Assembly (NCBI GenBank): GCA_046538945.1
Contig: JBKHHW010000152.1
Location: 1 to 7,727, forward strand
Reading direction: 5' to 3'
DNA length: 7,727 nt
From: JAEZKC01 sp046538945
GTDB lineage: Bacteria; Fibrobacterota; Chitinivibrionia; Chitinivibrionales; Chitinispirillaceae
This document shows positions 1 to 5,840 of the stretch, piece after piece; the first letter of the stretch is position 1, and the number at the start of each line of letters is the position of its first letter. Both the position numbers and the translations under genes were made by a program. The notes beneath the pieces are model-generated. The model saw only the letters and a program-made list of their open reading frames with translations. It was not told the origin of the DNA and ran no database searches.

Positions 1-2
1 CC

Positions 3-27
3 GCGGCCCGGAGAAGCCCCGAGCCGC
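3..27 (-). terminator. GC-rich hairpin downstream of the glycosidase gene
   Basis: Bases 3-11 (GCGGCCCGG) pair with 19-27 (CCGAGCCGC), giving nine positions with one C-A mismatch around a 7-base loop. The hairpin lies 10 bases beyond the glycosidase stop on the minus strand, where an intrinsic terminator would sit. The run of T that should follow falls at or beyond the window edge (only GG is visible), so the terminator reading cannot be confirmed. Confidence 0.3.
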
Positions 28-37
28 AGTGGTACAT

Positions 38-1999
38 TTATTTTGTAAGAAGAAGCTTTTCAGATATGACCCCACCGGCATTTTCCAACACCACAAAGTA
101 TACTCCAGCAGGATGCTTGCTGATATCAAACGTCACTTTGTGAGTTCCGACTCCCGCCACATTCTTCTTGCGGATAACCCGGCTTCTTAAATCCATTATC
201 TTCAGGACACTGCTGTGGCTGTCGGTATCAAAAGAAATATCCAGAACCGGAGCGGACATTCTATGGTTAATAGTAAGCAGTCCATGATTCATTCTTTTGA
301 CGAAACCGATTCTTCTGATCGGCAGCTTGTCAATCGTCTTGAAATCCACATTAGTCACTGTGACAGCTTCGGAACTGAACTCACCGAAATTGAATTCGAT
401 GCGGGCGTCATCACAGAGTTCATCCTCTTTTCTGAACTGCATCGTGAAAGTCTCCATTTCCGTTGTCAATGAAATGGTGTCAGTCCTAAATTCATCGTAA
501 GGACTTCCGTTACGTTTCACCGATACCACAATATCCCTGGGAGAATCAGCTTTAGCGTCGAAGGTAAGCTGATAATTGAAATCCTTTACCAACACGATAT
601 CGCCCTGGAAAAACTGCACGTTCCATGCCACTTCGCCAGAATCGGCAATTTCAACCCGGGCCTGATTATCCTCGGTGGTCATGGTGGCTTCCGCACCGGA
701 TGATCCATGAACATAGAAATTCCAGGATGTGTCCCCTCTTGAAAAGTCCCCGTTTGTGATAAGGGGTGCGGTAAGATCAAAAAAGTTCGCTGTTACCCGC
801 TTAGTGGAGTTCATAACCAGTATGACGGAATCTTCTGTGCCAGAAGCAGATCCCTGCCACTGAAGAAAGAGAGCATCCTCATCCGCAATCGCCTTCAGAG
901 TGACAGTATCCCCCTGCTGGTACTCCTCCTTCTCTGGAGAAACGACGACATCTCCCGGACCCTCCTTTTTAATGACCAGCCGCACAGGTCCATCTCCGTA
1001 CTTCTCCGTATTCACATCCCGTATCCAGTCGCGGATATACTTTCCCGATTCACTCAGCTGAGTCTCCGGATCCCAGCCCCCGTTTGTCGTCGCTCCCGAA
1101 ACCAGAACTGCGGAGGACTCACTCAGGTCAGCTATGGACCAGTTCGCCATGCTGATGTCATTATCAAGAGCCCAGATGATCCACTCATCACTCTCTGCTT
1201 TATATACAGTAGTGTCCTTTCTGCCGCCGTCGGCACTGGTTGTTCCCCACTCTGAAATGAACAATGCCACCCCGTTCTCAAGAGCTGTTTGGGCCCTTCT
1301 GCGCAGCACACTTCCATGAGAACCCGCATAGAAATGCAACACATAGGCGGTATTTTCGTCAGGAAGCGGATTGAGCGACGGTTCGTCCACCCGCTGACAC
1401 CAGGATCTGGTCCCCACAAGTATCAGATTATCGCTGTGCTCCCGTATGACCGCGGTCACCTCCTGGGCATATTCGGAAATCTCATCCCAGGTCTGATCTG
1501 TGGGTTCGTTGAAAATTTCCCAGATGATATTTGGACAATCACTGTACTTTTCGGCCATCGCTCCGAAAAACTCCTTGGCCTCCTCGGTGAGCAGATCATG
1601 AGTATGCCAGTCCACAATCACATATATCCCGTTGTCGACGGCAGCCTGAACCACACTGTCCACCAGCTTTTCCTGATACTCGGAAAACTGTACCCAGCTC
1701 ATCGAATTCTCATTGGCTGCCATAGCGACCCGGATAAGATCGATTTTCCAGTCCTCCACAAGCCAGCTCACCACATCCCGGTTGCAGTACTTCTGAGGGC
1801 CCCAGATTGTCCAGTAGTGACTCATCCCCATAAGCTGCACAGGATTACCGTGCTCGCCCACGATTTTCGAACCATCCACCTGCAGTTTTCCGTTGAGCGC
1901 CACGGGGGTGGAATCCGCCGCCGTCTGGGCGAAGGAAAACGTACACAGCAGAAACAGCGATGCCGCTGCCCAGATCAACATGTTCTTTCCGATTTTCAT
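38..1999 (-). CDS. Secreted multidomain GH5 endoglucanase-type glycosidase with CBM4/9-like module and T9SS-type C-terminal domain
   Basis: The 653-residue product is probably an extracellular beta-1,4-glucanase acting on cellulose or a related glucan. A signal peptide (basic start, hydrophobic residues 8-22) should be cut after Ala24 (FSFA/QT). Residues about 35-330 are a GH5 catalytic domain, resembling subfamily 2: DWH at 130-132, the acid/base Glu165 in FNEP, HFYA at 222-225, the nucleophile Glu250 in SEWG, and Trp287. Residues about 340-408 look like a divergent InlB B-type repeat. Residues about 412-555 match CBM4/9 modules (NGDFS, W426, VQF, FDAKA, NGSPY, FNFGE). Residues about 583-653 resemble type IX secretion (type A) sorting domains, ending in PAGVYFVVLEN and a basic, hydrophobic tail. 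The ATG at 1999 has a strong GAGGAGG ribosome site. No key residue is missing. Exact substrate is unknown; family and secretion are well supported. Confidence 0.93.
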   Translation of the reverse strand: MKIGKNMLIWAAASLFLLCTFSFAQTAADSTPVALNGKLQVDGSKIVGEHGNPVQLMGMSHYWTIWGPQKYCNRDVVSWLVEDWKIDLIRVAMAANENSMSWVQFSEYQEKLVDSVVQAAVDNGIYVIVDWHTHDLLTEEAKEFFGAMAEKYSDCPNIIWEIFNEPTDQTWDEISEYAQEVTAVIREHSDNLILVGTRSWCQRVDEPSLNPLPDENTAYVLHFYAGSHGSVLRRRAQTALENGVALFISEWGTTSADGGRKDTTVYKAESDEWIIWALDNDISMANWSIADLSESSAVLVSGATTNGGWDPETQLSESGKYIRDWIRDVNTEKYGDGPVRLVIKKEGPGDVVVSPEKEEYQQGDTVTLKAIADEDALFLQWQGSASGTEDSVILVMNSTKRVTANFFDLTAPLITNGDFSRGDTSWNFYVHGSSGAEATMTTEDNQARVEIADSGEVAWNVQFFQGDIVLVKDFNYQLTFDAKADSPRDIVVSVKRNGSPYDEFRTDTISLTTEMETFTMQFRKEDELCDDARIEFNFGEFSSEAVTVTNVDFKTIDKLPIRRIGFVKRMNHGLLTINHRMSAPVLDISFDTDSHSSVLKIMDLRSRVIRKKNVAGVGTHKVTFDISKHPAGVYFVVLENAGGVISEKLLLTK

Positions 2000-2054
2000 T
2001 GCTCCTCCTCATTTAAACGCTTTACCCAAAAACCGGATCAGTACTCATCACAGT

Positions 2055-2083
2055 AGTATACCATTGGTTCACTTTTCCGGTAA
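2055..2083 (-). promoter_or_regulatory. Predicted sigma70-type promoter of the glycosidase gene
   Basis: On the minus strand, TTACCG (2083-2078) is followed after exactly 17 bases by TATACT (2060-2055). The -10 box is preceded by TGG, giving an extended -10 (TGn). It lies about 55 bases upstream of the glycosidase start. The -35 matches the consensus only partly, while the -10 is a good match. This is a prediction from motif and position only. Confidence 0.5.
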
Positions 2084-2084
2084 C

Positions 2085-2105
2085 CCTCAACTGACTCAGT
2101 TAAGG
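2085..2105. promoter_or_regulatory. Dyad-symmetric candidate operator next to the glycosidase promoter
   Basis: The sequence is symmetric about base 2095: AACTGA (2089-2094) and TCAGTT (2096-2101) are perfect inverted half-sites, extended by CCT (2085-2087) and AGG (2103-2105) across one mismatch. It starts one base beyond the predicted -35 box of the glycosidase promoter, a usual place for an activator or repressor dimer. The regulator is not in the window and the role is inferred. Confidence 0.38.
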
Positions 2106-2268
2106 ATAAATATAGAGAAAAACGGAGGGAGCGCGGATTCAGACAAGTCACCCGAATTAAGCAAGTCTGTTAATCCATTTATTAGGCCAATGAATCATAC
2201 ACCCGTGCAGATTTATCTTTTATATTGATTACAGATCTATTCCCAAAACCCAAATCACAGGAGCATAC

Positions 2269-2751
2269 ATGAAAAAAGCTGCCAGCCTACTGATCATCCT
2301 CGCCTTCACCCTCTGCATTTGCGCCCAGAACAGAAGCGAACTGTGCGTGGGAAACGTCAATTACGTACGGACCAACACCATAAACGGCGGCAATTACCTC
2401 TTCCTGCGATACGGATACCAACTTCTGCCGAACTTCACATTCAAATGCGACCTGGCAACAGATGTGGTGCCGGAACATTTCGACGACCTTCTGACCTCAG
2501 CTCACCTGAGCTACAATACCAATTCAGAAACTTCTCCCTACTCTGCAGGCATCTCCCTCTTCTACATGGCCAACTTCGGTGAGGGATTCCAACCGGACCA
2601 CTATGCGGGAAGCCGTATCTCCATTCTGGGGTTCACTACCGATGACAACAACGTCAGAGTGGAATTACTGCCGTTTTCTGTCATGTATGATATCACCGGC
2701 AAAACGATATTTTCTTCGTACGAATTCATTGATGTCACATTCTTGTTCTAG
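2269..2751 (+). CDS. Small predicted outer-membrane beta-barrel protein, family not recognised
   Basis: The 160-residue product begins with a clear signal peptide (MKKAASLL, hydrophobic to about residue 18). Cleavage is probably near Ala19 (CICA/QN). The segment LCIC is not a convincing lipobox because Ile sits where Gly, Ala or Ser is expected. The mature part has several stretches with aromatic and hydrophobic residues alternating with polar ones: YLFLRYGYQL, FTFKCDL, AGISLFYMANF, RISILGF, VRVELLPFSVMY. It ends in FIDVTFLF. A C-terminal Phe closing an amphipathic strand is the usual outer-membrane barrel-assembly signal. AGGAG lies five bases before the ATG. A TATATT at 2221-2226 could be a -10 box, but I see no good -35. 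It is transcribed divergently from the glycosidase. I do not recognise a family. Gene reality is well supported; localisation is inferred. Confidence 0.75.
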   Translation: MKKAASLLIILAFTLCICAQNRSELCVGNVNYVRTNTINGGNYLFLRYGYQLLPNFTFKCDLATDVVPEHFDDLLTSAHLSYNTNSETSPYSAGISLFYMANFGEGFQPDHYAGSRISILGFTTDDNNVRVELLPFSVMYDITGKTIFSSYEFIDVTFLF

Positions 2752-2856
2752 GAAAAGAGTGTCACAAATCGTTGAAAGACAAATCAACAGGCCTGCCCCA
2801 TTCCACTGATCGCTGCAGAGGCTAACATACCGGTTCTGAAAGGATCAAATCAGTAC

Positions 2857-3921
2857 ATGCTTTCCCTATTCAAAACATTTCCCCGACTTGAGGAAAAACT
2901 GCCCCATCTGAATCTGGGGAATTTTCCCACTCCGGTAACCCATCTGGATAAGCTATCATCCAGAACCGGTAAAGACATCTATCTCAAAAGAGACGACATC
3001 AGCGGAGAAATGTACGGGGGAAATAAAATCCGCAAACTGGAATTCATCCTGGGGGAAGCGAAAGCAAGCGGAGCCGGAAGAGTGATCACGGTAGGAGGAG
3101 CCGGCTCAAACCACGCCCTCGCCACCGCAATCTACGCCTCTCAGATAGATTTCAGTACCACTCTCATGCTCTTTGATCAGCCCAATGCCGAATCCGTAAA
3201 GGACAATCTGCTGGCGGACCTGGCCACCGGAGCGGAAATGATTTTGGACCCCACATACGAATCACACTGCAAATCGCTCAGAAAAAAAGTGGAACACTAC
3301 ACCCGCCAGGAGGGCACCCCCCCGTTTGTGATTCCGGCGGGAGGGTCATCGGTCATGGGCACGATCGGTTTTGTCAATGCAGGTTTTGAACTGGCTGAGC
3401 AGATTAAATCAGAAAAACTTCCTGAATTCTCCACCATCTACCTGGCCCTGGGCACAATGGGAACCGCAGCGGGACTTCTGCTGGGAATGAGAGCCGCGGG
3501 CCTCAGATGCCGCCTGCACGCGGTCAGAGTAGTACCGACTGTGGTTGCAAACGAAAATTCCTTAGAGAAGCTGTTCAGATCCACAATTAAACTCCTTAGA
3601 AGAGAGGAACCGGCATTTCCGGCTGTCGATTACGACCGCAAGGACATAACATTTGACGACAGTCATTTCGGAGAGGGCTACGGGATCTTCACACCGGAAT
3701 CAATGAACGCCTGCAAAACAGCCCGGGAATCCGAAAACGTATCCCTTGACGGAACCTACACCGGAAAGGCTTTCGCGGCACTGCTTGAAAGCAAGGCAGA
3801 AAGCGGGAAAAGCATTCTCTTCTGGAATACCAAAAATTCCCGTCCCCTGGAGACAGCTCCCGACTACCGCAAGCTGCCTCCCGCATTCCACCACTACTTC
3901 GAGGAGAAGATCCAGGACTGA
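2857..3921 (+). CDS. PLP-dependent deaminase of the ACC deaminase / D-cysteine desulfhydrase family, desulfhydrase-like
   Basis: This 354-residue cytosolic enzyme belongs to the fold-type II PLP family that includes 1-aminocyclopropane-1-carboxylate (ACC) deaminase and D-cysteine desulfhydrase, which release ammonia and a keto acid (plus sulfide from D-cysteine). KRDDISGEMYGGNKIRKLE holds the PLP-binding Lys57. GSNH at 83-86 matches the active-site Ser-Asn segment. GTMGTAAGL at 199-207 is the PLP phosphate loop. TYTGKA at 300-305 holds the conserved Tyr301. Residue 302 is Thr, where true ACC deaminases carry the Glu known as Glu295, so D-cysteine desulfhydrase or a related activity is more likely. 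Length is slightly above the usual 325-340. AAAGGA lies 12 bases before the ATG, a long gap, but no other in-frame start exists just upstream. The outer-membrane gene ends 105 bases earlier, so co-transcription is possible. It converges with the cupin. Family is firm; substrate is not. Confidence 0.88.
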   Translation: MLSLFKTFPRLEEKLPHLNLGNFPTPVTHLDKLSSRTGKDIYLKRDDISGEMYGGNKIRKLEFILGEAKASGAGRVITVGGAGSNHALATAIYASQIDFSTTLMLFDQPNAESVKDNLLADLATGAEMILDPTYESHCKSLRKKVEHYTRQEGTPPFVIPAGGSSVMGTIGFVNAGFELAEQIKSEKLPEFSTIYLALGTMGTAAGLLLGMRAAGLRCRLHAVRVVPTVVANENSLEKLFRSTIKLLRREEPAFPAVDYDRKDITFDDSHFGEGYGIFTPESMNACKTARESENVSLDGTYTGKAFAALLESKAESGKSILFWNTKNSRPLETAPDYRKLPPAFHHYFEEKIQD

Positions 3922-3936
3922 AACTGATTTCAGTCC
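3915..3936. terminator. Perfect hairpin shared by two convergent genes, overlapping both stop codons
   Basis: GGACTGAAA (3915-3923) and TTTCAGTCC (3928-3936) form an uninterrupted 9-bp stem with a CTGA loop. The left arm contains the TGA of the PLP enzyme (3919-3921). The right arm contains the TGA of the cupin, read on the minus strand (3932-3930). Its position between convergent genes suggests a bidirectional transcription end. Neither side has a T-run, so a classical intrinsic terminator is not shown; it may instead protect both mRNA 3' ends. Confidence 0.45.
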
Positions 3937-4241
3937 ACCGGATACTCTGGCGGTGCATAGAAATTGAGAGTTTCCAATCTCTTTCCGCCCGCGAAAATTT
4001 CATGCACCTCACCCCTTTCGATCAGAAGCAGAACTCCGGGCTCAAGCGTAATCTCAAGCTCCTCCACCACCGCCTTTCCGTTTCCGGAAAGAACATAGAG
4101 CCACTGATCACAGTGCAGATGCATATTGTCCACACTTCCGGTGGTTTCCCCGGGTTCGAGCACCATCACCGCCGCCTGGGAACGCTCCGTTCCCGCCACT
4201 ACACGAAATTCCCCCTCGGGTCTGATCCGCAGATGCCGCAT
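3930..4241 (-). CDS. Single-domain cupin protein (cupin_2 type)
   Basis: The 103-residue product is a compact cytosolic cupin barrel with no signal peptide. Motif 1 runs from PGETTG through HLH (His41, His43) to YVLSGNG. Motif 2 is GVLLLIERGEVHE with His80, then Asn93 in LNFYAPP. The usual metal-binding Glu of motif 1 is replaced by Gln46 (HLHCDQWLY), so the metal site is three His plus Gln or is altered. Small cupins act as sugar isomerases, dioxygenases or ligand sensors, and nothing here decides which. I chose the ATG at 4241 over the GTG at 4247 because AGGAGGT lies six bases before the ATG but directly abuts the GTG. The gene converges with the PLP enzyme, with 8 bases between the two reading frames. 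It lies about 157 bases downstream of the methyltransferase on the same strand and could be the last gene of that operon. Confidence 0.85.
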   Translation of the reverse strand: MRHLRIRPEGEFRVVAGTERSQAAVMVLEPGETTGSVDNMHLHCDQWLYVLSGNGKAVVEELEITLEPGVLLLIERGEVHEIFAGGKRLETLNFYAPPEYPVD

Positions 4242-4247
4242 TAACAC

Positions 4248-4254
4248 ACCTCCT
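4248..4254 (-). promoter_or_regulatory. Ribosome binding site that decides the cupin start
   Basis: On the minus strand, AGGAGGT is followed directly by GTGTTAATG. A start at the GTG would leave no spacer, whereas the in-frame ATG two codons later has the ideal six-base spacer. Confidence 0.75.
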
Positions 4255-4319
4255 GTCGCATGCTGGTTTGCCGGAAACTGTAGGGAGCTGCAAGGGGTGT
4301 GCCAATGGTTGGGGATGGA

Positions 4320-4366
4320 GGATTAACAGGATTATGCTTCGACTCCGAGGACTACGCTAAGCATGA
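4320..4366. repeat. Compound intergenic repeat: GGATTAACAGGATTA followed by an imperfect palindrome
   Basis: GGATTAACAGGATTA (4320-4334) contains two GGATTA direct repeats. It abuts a palindrome with outer arms ATGCTT (4334-4339) and AAGCAT (4359-4364). From memory, both parts resemble widely scattered short intergenic repeats: those of the AATCCTGTTAATCC type, and the CATGCTGAGCG...AGTCGAAGCATG type. The palindrome centre here seems to carry extra bases (CCGAGGACT), so this copy would be degenerate. It lies in the gap between methyltransferase and cupin. That gap (4242-4398) holds no plausible gene. Confidence 0.4.
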
Positions 4367-4376
4367 GCGGACCAAC

Positions 4377-4394
4377 AACGGAAAACGGGTAACG
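4377..4394 (-). repeat. Two-unit heptamer repeat just after the methyltransferase stop
   Basis: Read on the minus strand, this is CGTTACC-CGTTTTC-CGTT, beginning four bases after the methyltransferase TAA. Bases 4377-4388 are the exact reverse complement of 7709-7720 inside the long heptamer array after ptsI (CCGTTTTCCGTT, 12 of 12). Two units alone could be chance; the shared 12-mer and the same placement after a stop make a relation plausible. Confidence 0.4.
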
Positions 4395-4398
4395 ATAA

Positions 4399-5082
4399 TT
4401 ACAACATACGAAGGATTCTCACCTCACGGTCCGGAACCCCTTCCAGCTCCCGGTTGACCTTCACGCTGAGCTTTTCAAGAAGCTCCACTCCCTTGCCGGG
4501 TGCGAAAGGCCGGTTGCCGTCGGCAATGAGAACCTCGATACCCCGGGAACGGGCACTCTTGAGATAGGAGAAAAGGTTTTCTGACTGGGAACGGTTATAA
4601 AAAAGATCCGCCACCAGGATCACATCGGCTCGGGGTATCCGGGACGACTCGAGAAGATTGCAGCAGCTGAATTCCACGGAAACCCCGTTAAGATCCGCAT
4701 TCATCGAAGCCAGCTCCAGCGCCAGAGGATCGATGTCGTTTGCCTGCACATGAGATGCCCCCGCCAGGGCCGATGCCACGGCGGGAATTCCGCTTCCACA
4801 CCCCAGATCGAGAACCCGGCGGCCGGTTACCAAAGCCGGATTGTCCAGAACAAACCTGGCAAGCACTTCCGCCGCAGGCCACACTACAGCCCAGAATGGA
4901 ACCTCTTTGGCGCAGCCGCACTCTCTTTCCCACTCTTCCCAGAAATCGAAAACTCTGGAAGCCTGGAGGACCGTGACTTCCGGACAGCTTTGAAGCGGCT
5001 GAGGTTCCAGATACTTCTTCAGAAGCTCATCTGAGGGAAAACCGGATTGCCTGCTGCCGGTCAGTTCGACCGTCTGATTCAT
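4399..5082 (-). CDS. Class I SAM-dependent methyltransferase, METTL20 / ETF-beta lysine methyltransferase-like
   Basis: The 227-residue product is a seven-strand SAM methyltransferase. PFWAVVWPAAEVLARF (62-77) is a family signature before motif I, VLDLGCGSG (90-98), which binds SAM. NDIDPLA (115-121) is the acidic loop after strand 2. ADLFYNRSQSENLF (158-171) matches the DxxY segment of bacterial METTL20 homologues, which is followed in both by an ADGNRPF-like loop and an ...REVRIL end. In human and Agrobacterium, METTL20 proteins trimethylate lysines near the docking loop of electron transfer flavoprotein beta, and the bacterial enzyme also modifies ribosomal protein L7/L12. That this protein does so is inference: the family is well matched, the substrate is not shown, and no etf gene is in the window. 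GGAGGA lies before the ATG. It follows the archaemetzincin by 22 bases, consistent with one mRNA. Confidence 0.82.
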   Translation of the reverse strand: MNQTVELTGSRQSGFPSDELLKKYLEPQPLQSCPEVTVLQASRVFDFWEEWERECGCAKEVPFWAVVWPAAEVLARFVLDNPALVTGRRVLDLGCGSGIPAVASALAGASHVQANDIDPLALELASMNADLNGVSVEFSCCNLLESSRIPRADVILVADLFYNRSQSENLFSYLKSARSRGIEVLIADGNRPFAPGKGVELLEKLSVKVNRELEGVPDREVRILRML

Positions 5083-5104
5083 CGTTCCTCCTACGATTCT
5101 GAGT

Positions 5105-5626
5105 TCAAAACTGCTTTCGGCATCCCGGGCACAAAGACAGGGTTTTGCGGTCGGTGTCTTTAAGCGAATTGGAAATATGCATCACACACTCCGGATCCGC
5201 ACAGTGCACCATCCCGAAAGCATGCCCCAGTTCATGAACCGATTCCTTGAGAGCACGTTCAAAAAATAATTCCTTGTTCTCCGCACGTCCGTAAAACGAT
5301 TCTTTCAATCTGGGAAGAGCGACAAAGGAAACATGCCCCTTGAGGACCGACTGACCGAATATGAAATTCAGACCATCGGAAAAGCAGTCCTCGTCCACAA
5401 GACCAAGCTTGTACTCTGAGGAATCCGGGACTGTTCTTGTGATAAAGGGAAGTATCAGATCACCGTCATACTGTTTCCTGCCCTGATCCAGAAGAGTCCC
5501 GGGAAGGGATACCATTTCGCCCGTTGCAACCTGAGCAGAATAGATTTCCGAAATCTTTCCCTCAAGCCACCCGGGCAGCTCCTCGCAAACCGGCCCAAGA
5601 GGCACCAGTAATATACGCTTTTCCAT
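5105..5626 (-). CDS. amzA: Archaemetzincin-type zinc metalloprotease (peptidase family M54)
   Basis: The 173-residue product carries the full archaemetzincin signature. HELGHAFGMVH (131-141) supplies the catalytic zinc ligands His131, His135 and His141 and the general base Glu132. Cys142, Cys147 (ECVMH), Cys166 and Cys169 (CPGC) form the second, structural zinc site peculiar to this family. Met149 is the metzincin Met-turn residue. Length is normal for the family, and there is no signal peptide, so it acts in the cytoplasm. The family is common in archaea and patchy in bacteria. Its physiological substrates are unknown to me; known members are presumed proteases or aminopeptidases. GAGG lies a few bases before the ATG. 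It is the first gene of a probable two-gene operon with the methyltransferase and is divergent from ptsI. Family assignment is strong. Confidence 0.93.
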   Translation of the reverse strand: MEKRILLVPLGPVCEELPGWLEGKISEIYSAQVATGEMVSLPGTLLDQGRKQYDGDLILPFITRTVPDSSEYKLGLVDEDCFSDGLNFIFGQSVLKGHVSFVALPRLKESFYGRAENKELFFERALKESVHELGHAFGMVHCADPECVMHISNSLKDTDRKTLSLCPGCRKQF

Positions 5627-5799
5627 AAACCTCTGTGACTCCTGTTTCCAAATTCATGAAGAAATGAACGGACAAATCGGTTATTGCGGGAAATAAGCAT
5701 CAAAATGACTGCCAGTTTCATAAAACGGTGGATTGGTTGTTGCTTGCAGAGGAGAAGAGGGACGACAGAGGCCCGGGAGGGTGAAAGACAATCGGCTCA

Positions 5800-5822
5800 G
5801 CCGCAGGGGACGGTTCTGCGGC
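5800..5822 (+). promoter_or_regulatory. Hairpin in the presumed ptsI leader
   Basis: GCCGCAG (5800-5806) pairs perfectly with CTGCGGC (5816-5822) around a 9-base loop. It ends seven bases before the GGAG ribosome site of the favoured ptsI start. It could affect translation or mRNA stability. If translation instead starts at the GTG at 5781, the hairpin would be inside the coding region. The role is inferred. Confidence 0.3.
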
Positions 5823-5829
5823 AGCATAC

Positions 5830-5833
5830 GGAG
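5830..5833 (+). promoter_or_regulatory. Ribosome binding site supporting the GTG start of ptsI
   Basis: GGAG is followed after seven bases by the in-frame GTG at 5841. There is no ATG in this frame between the upstream stop codon and the conserved SPGVAMG segment, so a non-ATG start is required. A second possibility is AGAGG upstream of the GTG at 5781. Confidence 0.5.
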
Positions 5834-5840
5834 CTTGCGT

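Noticed and set aside
1289..2056. 255-codon open frame on the plus strand opposite the glycosidase
   Set aside because: It lies antisense to a clearly real GH5 gene with intact catalytic motifs, and its His- and Pro-rich translation matches no family.
2752..2856. Terminator between the outer-membrane gene and the PLP enzyme
   Set aside because: I found no convincing stem followed by a T-run, so the two may be co-transcribed.
4242..4398. Hidden small gene between methyltransferase and cupin
   Set aside because: The open frames here overlap the cupin and lack ribosome sites; the content is repeat-like.
5627..5720. Promoters for the divergent amzA and ptsI genes
   Set aside because: Only weak -10 or -35-like hexamers with poor spacing were found, so no promoter is called.
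5733..5840. N-terminal extension of enzyme I from the TTG at 5733
   Set aside because: The 36 extra residues are Arg-rich and not enzyme I-like, the TTG lacks a ribosome site, and family length fits the GTG at 5841.
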